Assembly (NCBI RefSeq): GCF_004366355.1
Contig: NZ_SODV01000002.1
Location: forward strand, 536,768 to 600,767
DNA from: Dinghuibacter silviterrae
Lineage (GTDB): Bacteria; Bacteroidota; Bacteroidia; Chitinophagales; Chitinophagaceae
Reading direction: 5' to 3'
DNA: 64,000 nucleotides
Below the pieces are notes generated by a model. The model saw nothing but the letters and a program-made list of their open reading frames with translations, had not been told where the DNA came from and searched no databases. The position numbers were made by a program, and so were the translations under genes. Shown here piece by piece: positions 16,245 through 24,556 of this stretch. The stretch's first letter is position 1; every line of letters starts with the position of its first letter.

Positions 16245-16831
16245 ACCTCGATTATATAGACGGTCAAACACCACTGGATGAAGACGAGAAAGAAGGGCTG
16301 CTCATTCCCACCATTGCCACCCGTAGCGAACTGGACGAGTTTGAACAGCAAAATATTGAACAAGCAATTGCATGGAGTTTACGTCGATCCTTTAAGGCAG
16401 ACAATGTATTTACCGAACATTTTCTCAGAACAGTGCATGAGCGGATGTATGGCAATGTATGGGCATGGGCCGGTGAGTACCGGCGTACTAATAAAAACAT
16501 TGGCGTTGATAAATGGCAGATACCAACAGCGTTAAGGACTTTGCTGGACGATGTTAAATACTGGTACGCCAATGGCACCTACAGCCCTGATGAATGTACC
16601 ATACGGTTTAAGCACCGGCTAGTGAGCATACATTGTTTTCCTAATGGCAACGGCAGGCACAGCCGCCTGATGGCAGATATAGTAATACAGAAAATATTTA
16701 AGCACCCCATCTACACCTGGGGAGCAGCCAATTTGGTAAAACAAGGCGACCCGCGAGCAGCCTACCTTAAGGCAATAGGAGCAGCCGATGCTGGAGATAT
16801 TAAGCCTTTAATAGATTTTGCAAGGGCATAA
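16235..16831 (+). CDS. Mobile mystery protein B (Fic/DOC-family putative AMP-transferase)
   Basis: 198 residues. The Fic catalytic loop is HCFPNGNGRHSR (residues 133-144) with catalytic His133; Asn137 replaces the Asp/Glu that usually binds Mg, a variant I recall in this subfamily. WAGEYRRTNKNIG is the upstream Fic flap region. Fic enzymes typically transfer AMP from ATP to target proteins, and many are toxins held in check by a neighbouring protein. The overlapping upstream gene is the natural partner. One sampled 60-bp stretch (16381-16440) is 40% GC, well below neighbouring genes. Confidence 0.9.
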   Translation: MGLDLDYIDGQTPLDEDEKEGLLIPTIATRSELDEFEQQNIEQAIAWSLRRSFKADNVFTEHFLRTVHERMYGNVWAWAGEYRRTNKNIGVDKWQIPTALRTLLDDVKYWYANGTYSPDECTIRFKHRLVSIHCFPNGNGRHSRLMADIVIQKIFKHPIYTWGAANLVKQGDPRAAYLKAIGAADAGDIKPLIDFARA

Positions 16832-16837
16832 AAGGGG

Positions 16838-17188
16838 CTACAAAAGAAAATCCAGGATCGTAAGCAGCGACGCTGCAATGCTTAAATATATACTAGCCTT
16901 CTCCACGCCCTTGTCCTTGTCGGCGGAAGCCTTGACAAGGTCGGATTTAGGTTGGGGCGCGGCGGGATGCGGGCGATGGGCAGGCGAAGTCGCGGGTCTG
17001 GGATTCACTTTGTAAATGATGGTGTTGCCGTGACTGTTGTGGAGGTCGAGATTGGTGGGGCTGTCTAGACCGCCCTGTTTGTCCACATGGATGTGGTTGC
17101 TGTCGCTGGAGTCCATGTGGATGGTCTGTGCATGGGCGGCGGAGAGGCTCAACGCGGCCATAAGCGGAAGATAATAGATGCGTTTCAT
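16838..17188 (-). CDS. Small secreted/envelope protein
   Basis: 116 residues. Signal peptide MKRIYYLPLMAALSLSAAHAQ, a short polar region rich in His, Asp and Asn (SSDSNHIHVDKQGG), a Pro/Ala-rich segment, and a hydrophobic C-terminus (IYLSIAASLLTILDFLL) that could be a membrane anchor. Not recognised. Convergent with the Fic gene, 6 nt apart. Confidence 0.6.
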   Translation of the reverse strand: MKRIYYLPLMAALSLSAAHAQTIHMDSSDSNHIHVDKQGGLDSPTNLDLHNSHGNTIIYKVNPRPATSPAHRPHPAAPQPKSDLVKASADKDKGVEKASIYLSIAASLLTILDFLL

Positions 17189-17264
17189 GAGGTAAACTTT
17201 ATACTATTATAAACACTTAAGTCCGTTTCTCCAACCTATTAATGGGTTGTTAAGAGCGCCGGCG

Positions 17265-17798
17265 CTATTTCTGCACCGCAGTAGGAACATATTCCGCTTC
17301 CTCATTCATCGCGAGATTGCCCTTAACGAGCATCGAAATAACGATAATCACCGTTCCCAAAAACGCCAGGAAGAGCCCCGGTGAGCTGGACCGTAACCGT
17401 GCCTTCATCACCTCGGTCCCGAGGCCAACTTCACTGGCAGGCTCGGAGATGCGCGCCAGGACAAAGAAGGCGCCGATCAGGACGCAGATCGACCCGAGGG
17501 CGAACGCAAAAGCAACGATTTTTAACCGGGCGGTCACCAGCGTTTGCATCAGGGCATAACGGTGGTGGACCACACCCTCTTCAAGGGCAACCCGGTCTTT
17601 CCACATCAGCATTTCCTTACGGGTGGCCTCGGAGCGGACAAGATTCGTGTCGAGGCGGAGCGAGGGCTGGTCGTGTACCGCAGGCATGGCGATGTCCCGG
17701 ATTTCTGAATAAAAAAAGACCACGTAAGCCGCGGCAAAGGCGAAATAGGCGATCAGGATAAACGGAAGCAGCTTGGTCTGCCAGTTGGATGCAGTCAT
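17265..17798 (-). CDS. Membrane protein of unknown function
   Basis: 177 residues with three clear hydrophobic segments: near the N-terminus (FILIAYFAFAAAYVVFFY), the middle (IVAFAFALGSICVLIGAFFV) and the C-terminus (GLFLAFLGTVIIVISMLV). Between the first two is a roughly 60-residue charged, probably periplasmic region. No enzyme motif. It begins immediately after the terminator of the RND operon, so it is probably transcribed separately or by read-through. Confidence 0.65.
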   Translation of the reverse strand: MTASNWQTKLLPFILIAYFAFAAAYVVFFYSEIRDIAMPAVHDQPSLRLDTNLVRSEATRKEMLMWKDRVALEEGVVHHRYALMQTLVTARLKIVAFAFALGSICVLIGAFFVLARISEPASEVGLGTEVMKARLRSSSPGLFLAFLGTVIIVISMLVKGNLAMNEEAEYVPTAVQK

Positions 17799-17837
17799 AA
17801 AAAAAGGTTGGCGCCCAATATAGGAGCGCCAACCTTT
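17799..17837 (-). terminator. Rho-independent terminator of the RND efflux operon
   Basis: On the minus strand, AGGTTGGCGC pairs with GCGCCAACCT around an 11-nt loop and is followed by a run of seven T (complement of A 17799-17805). It lies just after the permease stop at 17849 and directly before the ATG of the next gene at 17798. Confidence 0.88.
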
Positions 17838-17848
17838 AGAAACAACCG

Positions 17849-20800
17849 TTAAACTACGGGTTCAACGCGGGGGGGTATCAATTTATACACCACAGGGGTC
17901 ACCACCCGGGACAGCAGGGTCGAGCTGATCAGCCCCCCGATGAGCACGATGGCGAGGGGAGAGATGAGCGGGTTGGTGGAGACGGCGATGGGGATCAGCC
18001 CGCCGATTGCGGTGAGCGAGGTCAGGACGATCGGCAGGAAGCGGATTTCACCGGCCTCGCGGATGGCGTCTTCGAGGGGCCTGCCCTGGGCGCGGAGCTG
18101 ATTGGTGAAGTCCACCAAGAGGATGGTGTTCTTTACTTCTATCCCGGCTAGGGCGATGAGCCCGATGACGGCCACGAAAGAAAGGGTGTTGCCGGTGATC
18201 CAAAGTGCCAGGGACGCGCCGACGACACCGAGGGGGATGACGCTTAACACGATCAGCGTGCTTTTAAAGGTTTTGAACTCCAGGATCAGGACACCGATAA
18301 AAAGAAAGACGGTGACGATGATGATGGCGCCGAGCCCACCGAAGGAGTTGTTGCGGCTTTCGATTTCGCCGCCCATTTCATAGGAATAGCCCGGGGGAAA
18401 ATGAAACCCGTTCATCTGGCGGATGACGTCGTCGAGGACGCGGTCGACGAGGAAACCTTTGGAAACGTAGGCTTGCAGGGAAACGACGCGGCGTTTTTCC
18501 TGGTGTTTGATGACGGCCTGTGATGTTTCCAGCCGGAGGTCGGCGACCTGGGCCAGGGGAACGGCGGTGCCCTGGTTGTTGTTGACATAGAGGTCGCGGA
18601 AGGCGTCGAAGGTGGGACGGCCGCCGCGGTCACGGGTGACGATGACGTCGTAGTTGTCTTTGGAGTCGGTATAGAACTTCCCTACGGTCAGACCGGTGAC
18701 GGCCATGCGGACGGCCTGGTCGATGGTGGCGGAGGGAATGCCGAGCAACTGTGCTTTTTCCTTGTTAATGTCGACGCGGAGGTCGCTTTTGAGGAGGCTT
18801 ACGGGGTTGGTGACATAAAAAGTACCAGGGGTGCTTTTGAGCAGGGTCTCGACCTTGGCGGCCATCTGCCGGAGGGTGTCGAGGTTATCGCCAAAGAGCC
18901 GTACCTCCACGGGGGCGACGACGGGTGGTCCCTGTTCGAAATTCTTGACTTCGATCTTGGCGCCGGGGTAGGGCGTCCAGCGGTTGCGAAGGGTTTGGAT
19001 AAAGTCCAGCTTGGCGGCGGGTGGCGTATCGGGATCGAGCTCCACAAAGATCTGGGCGAAATCACTCCGTTCATTTTCCTGGACCTCGTTGTAATATACC
19101 CGGGGATTGCCTTTGCCGACGTTGCCGGCGTAGTATTTCACGAGGCGCTCCTTTTTCAGTTCGGCCTCGATGTCGCGCGTAATGCTGTCGGTATAGGCGA
19201 GGTTGGACTGGGAGGGCGCGGTGATGTTGATCATGAACTGTGGTTTCTCGCTGGAGGGAAAAAGACTGAAGCCAATGACCTTAAAGACCGCGATGGACCC
19301 GGCAAAGATGAGGACGGCAGCGGTGATGGTAAGCCAGGGCCGTTTCAGGGCGCGGTTGAGCAGGGGGGCATAGCTGCTGTGGATCCCCTTCTTCAGGGCG
19401 CGCATAAAGATGTTTCCTTCGGGGTTACCGGCGTGGGGTTTGAGCAGGCGGCTGGAGAGGAAAGGGATGATGGTCAGGGAAACGAACATGGACGCCAGCA
19501 CGCAGAACATCACGGCCACGGGCAGGCTCCGGATAAAGTCGCCGGCGCCTTCGGGTAAGAAAGCGAGGGGCATAAAGGCGATGATCAGGGTCACGGTACA
19601 TCCCAGCACGGCCATGCCGATCTGGCCGGTGGCTTTGAGGGTGGCGTCGAGGCGGCTGTGGCCTTCGAGGATCCACCGGTCTATATTTTCCACCACCACG
19701 ATCGAGTCGTCCACGAGCAGACCAAGGGCGACGACCAGGCCTACGATGCTGAGCTGGTTAAGGTTGTAGCCGACGACCTGGAGCAGCACGATGCCGATGG
19801 CCAGGGAAAGGGGGATCGAGATCATGACGATGGCGGCGGACCGGCCGCCGAGGGGCAGCAGGGTAAAGGCGACCAAAAGGATGGCGATCAGAAAGTCCCG
19901 GCCCAGACCTGACAACCGATGGTTGACGTTGGTGGCCTGGTCGAAGGGTACGACCATGTCGATGTCGGCGGGGAGGGTTTTTTTGAACGCGTCGAGGACG
20001 GGCACGTAGAGCAGTTGCGCCTTGCTGATGTTTTCTTTGTCCTTCAGACACGCGCCCACGAAAAGACAGCGGTGCCCGTTAAGCCTTGTCAGGTAGGTGT
20101 CGTCGGCATACCCGAAGTAGACCCGGCCGATGTCTTTCAGGAGGACGTTTTTACCGCCAGCGGAAAAGACAACCGTGTTGGCCACTTCGTCGAGCGTGTG
20201 GTAGTTGTTCGTCTTGACGTTAAAGGTCTCGTGTCCGGCGTCGATGCTGCCTCCGGGAATATCGGTGATTTCACTTCGGAGGGCCCCGGTGACCGCTGAC
20301 AGGGGGAGGTGCATCTGGGCCATGCGTTCCAGGTCGAGCTCCACGCGGACCTGTTGCTGGGGCAGCCCGAAGATGTCGACCTTTTTAAGAGGCGGAAGTT
20401 TTTCCAGCTCGTCCTGAAGGCGCTCGGCATAGTATTGCAGCGTCACCCTGGGGGCATTTTCGGAGATCAGTGCGATCTGGAGGATGTTGGTGTCGGAGGG
20501 CTGGAATTTCCGGACCTCGATGCTGGCGATTTCGGCGGGCAGATCGCCGCGCTGGCTGTTGACCTCGCGGACGATTTCCTGGTATTTGGCTTCGACGTTG
20601 GAATTATAGTTGTATTCAACCTGGATGACGGCCACGCCGTTGGCGATATTCGTGCGGATGCGTTTGATATCGTCGAGGGCGGAGATGGCTTTTTCCAGGG
20701 GGTTGACGACCCGGTCTTCGATGTCCCTGGGCGTGGTCCCGGGGTACACGACGATGATGGAAAACGTGGGTGCATGGACCTCGGGGTCTTCCGACCGGGG

Positions 20801-20905
20801 CATGTTCAGGATCGTGGTCAGGCCGAGGGCGATGATCATGATGAAAATGACCGTGGTAAACGCGCTGTTCCTGACCGCAAAGGTGGAAATATTCAACTTC
20901 TTCAT
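17849..20905 (-). CDS. RND-family efflux transporter, inner-membrane permease
   Basis: 1018 residues, the normal length for AcrB/MdtB-type permeases. GLVVALGLLVDDSIVVVENI contains the paired aspartates of TM4 used in proton relay. Two long periplasmic loops and a repeated 2 x 6 TM layout are apparent (DFLIAILLVAFTLLPLGG; PLGVVGASLALWITGNTLSF). It exports drugs or other toxic compounds using the proton gradient. Its start overlaps the stop of the membrane-fusion protein gene by 4 nt, and the outer-membrane factor and TetR regulator lie upstream in the same operon. Confidence 0.95.
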   Translation of the reverse strand: MKKLNISTFAVRNSAFTTVIFIMIIALGLTTILNMPRSEDPEVHAPTFSIIVVYPGTTPRDIEDRVVNPLEKAISALDDIKRIRTNIANGVAVIQVEYNYNSNVEAKYQEIVREVNSQRGDLPAEIASIEVRKFQPSDTNILQIALISENAPRVTLQYYAERLQDELEKLPPLKKVDIFGLPQQQVRVELDLERMAQMHLPLSAVTGALRSEITDIPGGSIDAGHETFNVKTNNYHTLDEVANTVVFSAGGKNVLLKDIGRVYFGYADDTYLTRLNGHRCLFVGACLKDKENISKAQLLYVPVLDAFKKTLPADIDMVVPFDQATNVNHRLSGLGRDFLIAILLVAFTLLPLGGRSAAIVMISIPLSLAIGIVLLQVVGYNLNQLSIVGLVVALGLLVDDSIVVVENIDRWILEGHSRLDATLKATGQIGMAVLGCTVTLIIAFMPLAFLPEGAGDFIRSLPVAVMFCVLASMFVSLTIIPFLSSRLLKPHAGNPEGNIFMRALKKGIHSSYAPLLNRALKRPWLTITAAVLIFAGSIAVFKVIGFSLFPSSEKPQFMINITAPSQSNLAYTDSITRDIEAELKKERLVKYYAGNVGKGNPRVYYNEVQENERSDFAQIFVELDPDTPPAAKLDFIQTLRNRWTPYPGAKIEVKNFEQGPPVVAPVEVRLFGDNLDTLRQMAAKVETLLKSTPGTFYVTNPVSLLKSDLRVDINKEKAQLLGIPSATIDQAVRMAVTGLTVGKFYTDSKDNYDVIVTRDRGGRPTFDAFRDLYVNNNQGTAVPLAQVADLRLETSQAVIKHQEKRRVVSLQAYVSKGFLVDRVLDDVIRQMNGFHFPPGYSYEMGGEIESRNNSFGGLGAIIIVTVFLFIGVLILEFKTFKSTLIVLSVIPLGVVGASLALWITGNTLSFVAVIGLIALAGIEVKNTILLVDFTNQLRAQGRPLEDAIREAGEIRFLPIVLTSLTAIGGLIPIAVSTNPLISPLAIVLIGGLISSTLLSRVVTPVVYKLIPPRVEPVV

Positions 20906-21981
20906 AACGCGGGATTGGGGGAGGTGATGCGGATCGGGCTGCTGTCCGTCAGGTAAGCGGACCCGGAGACGATGAGCGCGTGGGCGTTCTGGAGGCCGTC
21001 GCTGATGATGACGCGGTCTTTTTCCATACCGGAAAGCCGGACACGCACTTTATGCGCGGTGTGGCCGTCGTCGGTGACGAAGACGTAGCCGCTGCTGCCG
21101 TCACCGTCGAGGAGGGCCTGGTAGGGGATGGCCCAGGTGCCGTTCGCGGCGGAGCGGGCTATAGGTTGAATGACGCCCTTGCCGAAAAGCCCGGCCGCGA
21201 GCACGCCTGCCGCGTGTGTGCCGCCGGCGTCCACGCGTATGTCGGCCGAAAAGGTCCCCGTTTGCGGGTCCACCCCTTCCGACTTCCTGCTAACGGTCCC
21301 GCTCAGGGTCTGACCGGGAAGAGCGCCGGTTTCGAGGCGGGCCTTGTCCCCCAGGCGGATCTGGGCCCACTGGCGGTCGCTGAGCCCGACACGCAGCAGC
21401 CAGCCCTTGCTCCCGGCCCCGTTGGTTTCGAGGACCGGGGTCCCGGGAGAAACCACCTGGCCGGGGTTGGCCAGTTTGCGCAGGACAAAACCATCCTCGC
21501 CGGCGCGGATCTCGCTATAGTTCTGGTTGAAACGCACGGCGTTGACCTGTTGGCCGGCGACGTCAAGGGCCGTTTGCGCATTTTGCAATTGTTCGAGGGT
21601 GGCGACGCTGTCTTTGTACAGGTTCTGGATGCGCTGGTAGTCGCGCTTTGCCTTGTCCAGATTCAATTGCGCCTGTTGGACCTGGGTGTTGATTTCGGTC
21701 AGGTCAAGGGTGGCCAGCAACTGGCCGCGGTGGATGCGGTCTCCCTCCTTGACGAGCAGGGCGTGGATCACACCCCCTGTTTTAAAAGAAAGCTGTGTCT
21801 CGTCGTCGGTGGTGAATTGGCCGGAAACGGCGATACCGGCCGAGGGGTCTCCGCTCCCTTCCAGGGTCATCACCTGGACGGGTATGGTATCGTTGTCGGT
21901 TTTTGCCGTGGATTTTCCCGAGGCGGGGGTCCCGCAGGCGTGCAGCAGCAGGGCGGCGGGGATGATGAGCAGAATGCGCAT
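20902..21981 (-). CDS. RND efflux periplasmic adaptor (membrane fusion protein), lipoprotein
   Basis: 359 residues. N-terminal lipobox in MRILLIIPAALLLHACG, so probably lipid-anchored. Lipoyl/barrel half-motifs flank a coiled-coil hairpin (QVQQAQLNLDKAKRDYQRIQ to LEQLQNAQTALDVAGQ), followed by the second lipoyl half IRAGEDGFVLRKLANPGQVV. It links the RND permease to TolC. The start codon is 25 nt downstream of a long palindromic repeat element that separates it from tolC. Confidence 0.92.
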   Translation of the reverse strand: MRILLIIPAALLLHACGTPASGKSTAKTDNDTIPVQVMTLEGSGDPSAGIAVSGQFTTDDETQLSFKTGGVIHALLVKEGDRIHRGQLLATLDLTEINTQVQQAQLNLDKAKRDYQRIQNLYKDSVATLEQLQNAQTALDVAGQQVNAVRFNQNYSEIRAGEDGFVLRKLANPGQVVSPGTPVLETNGAGSKGWLLRVGLSDRQWAQIRLGDKARLETGALPGQTLSGTVSRKSEGVDPQTGTFSADIRVDAGGTHAAGVLAAGLFGKGVIQPIARSAANGTWAIPYQALLDGDGSSGYVFVTDDGHTAHKVRVRLSGMEKDRVIISDGLQNAHALIVSGSAYLTDSSPIRITSPNPAL

Positions 21982-22006
21982 ATAATTCAGTTTTTCTGGT
22001 TTATGA

Positions 22007-22094
22007 GTTGCGGCGGCGGACTAAGCGGACAATTTAGTCCGCCGCCGCAACACCGCTAATGATGGCCCTTCGGGCAAGTCGCCTACGGCGACTT
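22007..22094 (-). repeat. Dispersed three-hairpin element, copy A (minus orientation)
   Basis: Read on the minus strand: hairpin 1 AAGTCGCC-GTA-GGCGACTT (22094-22076) contains the TolC stop codon; hairpin 2 GCCC-GAA-GGGC (22075-22065); a 13-nt spacer; hairpin 3 with 18-nt perfect arms (22051-22034 and 22024-22007) around the 9-nt loop ATTGTCCGC. The 43 bp at 22008-22050 are identical, in inverted orientation, to 50739-50781. There is no U-run after hairpin 3. It fills most of the gap between tolC and the adaptor gene. Confidence 0.9.
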
Positions 22095-23438
22095 AAGGGG
22101 ATATGTAGCTTGTGTACGTTCGAGATCCGCCAGGGCGATTTGCACCCCGGCAAAGGCCTGGTCTTCTTCGAGACTGGCTTCGGTGAGCTGGTTCTGGGCG
22201 TCGAGCAGTTCCACGTAGAGGAGCTGTCCTTCTCTATAGGCCTTGTTCTGGTCGTTCAGGTATTTCTGGGCAAACCGGAGCTGGGCGCCGGTGCTTTGGT
22301 AGGTCTCCAGGGCGCTGTGGTAGTTGTTAAAAGACTGGGTCAACTCCAGGTGCAGGGTTTCGGCCGTCTGGTCGTATCCGGCTTCGGCGGTGCGCCGGTC
22401 GGCTTCGGCCTGGCGGGCCCGGTAGGTATGCTGACCACCCGCAAAAAGATTCCATTGCAGGCTGACGCCCCAGAAATAATAGCGGCTTTGGTTGTCGAAC
22501 GTACCCACTCCCTGGGAGCCCAGGTCAAGGAAGGTCGACAGTTGCGGGATGATGTAGGACCGCTGGAGCTGCAGGTTGAGCGCGTTGGTTTGTTCGGCAA
22601 CCTTCCATTGTTCGAGCTCTTCCCGGTGGTCGATCCCCGTGGTGTCCAGCATCCCGGGCAATACAAAAAGGCTCGTGTCCAGGAGAATGGTATCCGCGGA
22701 CGGCCGGTTGAGCAGGAAGTTGAAATAGGCCTTGGCGTTCCGGGCGGTATTGGCGGCCTGGTTGCGCTGGGCAAGGGTCCGTTGCTGTTCGGAGAGTGAC
22801 CGGGTAAGGGCGGTACTATTGCGGACACCGTTGGCCAACATGCTTTGGTTGACCCGGATGTTTTCCGCCACCAGGTCGAGCGCCGCGTTATAGATCGATA
22901 CCGCCCGGACCGCCTGGTAGTACTGGAAATAGGCCGTCTTTACGTTTCGGACCAGCTCCCGTTTGTAGACGTTCACCGCGGCCTGCTGACCCGTGATCTG
23001 TTGCTGTTTGATGCGTTTGTTGTACCACAGCTCGGCGTCCACCAAAGGCAGGGTCGTGTGCAGATGGGCGTCATAGTAGTTGTCGGGGTTGAAGGTAATG
23101 GTCTCGTTTTGGAGCTGGGGAAAACGATGGGTACCCGTGAGGGTGTTCAGCGTGGTATACACGCCGTTCAGCATATCCCCCAGCGGAACGTCGATGGCGC
23201 GGCCCCCCGATGCTTTTGTATAGCTGCTTTGCAGGCTGACGTTGGGGAGGAACAGGGACTTGGCCTCGTCCAGGGCGTAGAGCGACTTGTCGAGCTGGAA
23301 TTGTTGCTGGCGCAGGCCATCGTTGCTTTGGAAGGCTTGCTGGATGTAGGCATCCAACGTGCGTTCCTGCGCCGCCGCCTGGCTACTGATCGCCATTCCG
23401 ACGATGAACACACATGATAGGTTTAATAATGTTGACAT
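22083..23438 (-). CDS. TolC-family outer-membrane efflux protein
   Basis: 451 residues. Signal peptide (LLNLSCVFIVGMAISSQAAA), then the duplicated long helical pattern of the outer-membrane efflux family, for example FQLDKSLYALDEAKSLFLPN and QRSYIIPQLSTFLDLGSQG. It forms the exit duct of the RND pump encoded downstream. Its last codons and stop (LKSP, TAG) lie inside hairpin 1 of the dispersed repeat element. Confidence 0.92.
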   Translation of the reverse strand: MSTLLNLSCVFIVGMAISSQAAAQERTLDAYIQQAFQSNDGLRQQQFQLDKSLYALDEAKSLFLPNVSLQSSYTKASGGRAIDVPLGDMLNGVYTTLNTLTGTHRFPQLQNETITFNPDNYYDAHLHTTLPLVDAELWYNKRIKQQQITGQQAAVNVYKRELVRNVKTAYFQYYQAVRAVSIYNAALDLVAENIRVNQSMLANGVRNSTALTRSLSEQQRTLAQRNQAANTARNAKAYFNFLLNRPSADTILLDTSLFVLPGMLDTTGIDHREELEQWKVAEQTNALNLQLQRSYIIPQLSTFLDLGSQGVGTFDNQSRYYFWGVSLQWNLFAGGQHTYRARQAEADRRTAEAGYDQTAETLHLELTQSFNNYHSALETYQSTGAQLRFAQKYLNDQNKAYREGQLLYVELLDAQNQLTEASLEEDQAFAGVQIALADLERTQATYPLKSP

Positions 23439-23440
23439 AA

Positions 23441-23453
23441 TGAACAGTGTTTA
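23441..23453. promoter_or_regulatory. Second, imperfect TetR-like operator at the tolC start
   Basis: TGAAC-AGT-GTTTA resembles the perfect site CTGAAC-GGT-GTTCAG upstream of tetR. It lies 2 nt before the tolC start codon. It may give additional control at the tetR-tolC junction, but the match is partial. Confidence 0.4.
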
Positions 23454-23478
23454 TTGGTGGGGCCAAAAAAAAAGCGGG

Positions 23479-24090
23479 TTAGCGCTTGATTTGGCTCAAG
23501 TATGTTTCTATTGCATGATCCAGCAAGGTATCCACGTCGCTTTCCGCCATGTCCAGCACTTTCAACCGGCAACGTACCTGTAAGGACACCAGGCCGTGGC
23601 CCATCGACCAGATGGACAACATCCCTATATGCGGGTTATCAAAACGCACAAGGCCCTTTTTGATGCACTCCACCAGGCAGTCCGTGACATAGCCAAAGCA
23701 ATCCTTGCCATTGGTCTCGTGTATCTTTTCGTCTACATTCATAGGAGACCGTATGATAAACATCAGGTCGTACAACTCCTCGTTGGCAAGCCCGAACCGG
23801 ACATAGGACTTACAGATTTGCGTCAGGCGTGTCCAGGGATCCGGGTCGGTCGCCTCCCGTTGAAAAGCGTCGAACAATTTGTCAAAAGCCTGTCGCTGCA
23901 CCTCGTACAACAACTCATCCTTGTCCTTATAGTACAGGTAGATCGTCGCGGGACTATACTCTATGGCTTCCGCGATGTTCCGGATCGAGGTCTTGTTGTA
24001 CCCGTCTTCCAGGAACATGTGCATGGCGGCGTCGATGATGCGCTGACGCATCTCTTGTTTCTCCCGTTCTTTGCGCTCTGTGATTCCCAT
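23479..24090 (-). CDS. TetR-family repressor of the RND efflux operon
   Basis: 203 residues from ATG 24090. N-terminal HTH: IIDAAMHMFLEDGYNKTSIR followed by NIAEAIEYSPATIYLYYKDK, classical TetR. The C-terminal part is a ligand-binding helical domain. It is the first gene of the operon tetR-tolC-adaptor-permease (tolC starts 40 nt downstream). A 15-bp palindrome sits beside its -7 box, which suggests autoregulation and control of the pump. An in-frame extension to 24246 would run over that promoter and was rejected. Confidence 0.9.
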   Translation of the reverse strand: MGITERKEREKQEMRQRIIDAAMHMFLEDGYNKTSIRNIAEAIEYSPATIYLYYKDKDELLYEVQRQAFDKLFDAFQREATDPDPWTRLTQICKSYVRFGLANEELYDLMFIIRSPMNVDEKIHETNGKDCFGYVTDCLVECIKKGLVRFDNPHIGMLSIWSMGHGLVSLQVRCRLKVLDMAESDVDTLLDHAIETYLSQIKR

Positions 24091-24096
24091 ACAGTG

Positions 24097-24119
24097 CAAA
24101 CTTACTGAACGGTGTTCAG
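24097..24119 (-). promoter_or_regulatory. tetR promoter -7 box with adjoining palindromic operator
   Basis: On the minus strand TAAGTTTG (24104-24097) fits the Bacteroidota -7 consensus. Directly upstream is the perfect inverted repeat CTGAAC-ACC-GTTCAG (24119-24105). An operator in the promoter spacer is the standard arrangement for TetR repression; the regulator starts at 24090, so the leader is very short. Confidence 0.72.
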
Positions 24120-24146
24120 AAATTGAAACTTTTGCGAAGGAATTTT

Positions 24147-24446
24147 TTAAAGGAAACCGCCGTTTTCTTTGAAACGCTTGTAAATCAAGTCGAAAAGAAA
24201 TTCCCTCAAGGGTTTGTCCGCGGGCATGTCCCCCCGCCTTGTCCAAATCTCCAGGAGGATATCCCCTGTTTTCCGCTTGACCTCGTCATTTTTGCCGGTG
24301 TCATCCAAGGCCGAGACGATGAGGAAGACCATGTTGTAGTACTTGCCCAAGAGGCGGCCGTAGGCCGTACGGTCCCCTTCCTTTAGCCCTTGCAGCAATG
24401 TTACATCGGGGTTGTCGGAACCGTCCTTCCGAATGTTTTTGATCAT
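24147..24446 (-). CDS. Short sigma-70 region-2-like protein
   Basis: 99 residues. LLQGLKEGDRTAYGRLLGKY and GDILLEIWTRRGDM resemble region 2 of ECF sigma factors (core-binding helix), but the protein ends after KRFKENGGFL and has no region 4 DNA-binding HTH. Full ECF sigmas are about 170-200 residues. It could be a truncated sigma, an anti-sigma decoy or a region-2-only regulator. No frameshifted region 4 is seen in the following 56 nt, which hold the tetR promoter. Confidence 0.5.
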   Translation of the reverse strand: MIKNIRKDGSDNPDVTLLQGLKEGDRTAYGRLLGKYYNMVFLIVSALDDTGKNDEVKRKTGDILLEIWTRRGDMPADKPLREFLFDLIYKRFKENGGFL

Positions 24447-24556
24447 GTCCAGAGAAGATTTTTAATGGTGTGCACAGGACGGAAAAAGGCACAACGACAG
24501 CAGGAGACACAGGATGGAACAAATATCGGGACAATTTATTTAATTATCTATACAAA

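Noticed and set aside
22007-22051. Hairpin 3 as a simple rho-independent terminator
   Set aside because: There is no U-run after either arm on either strand, and both copies lie within operons whose downstream genes need transcription.
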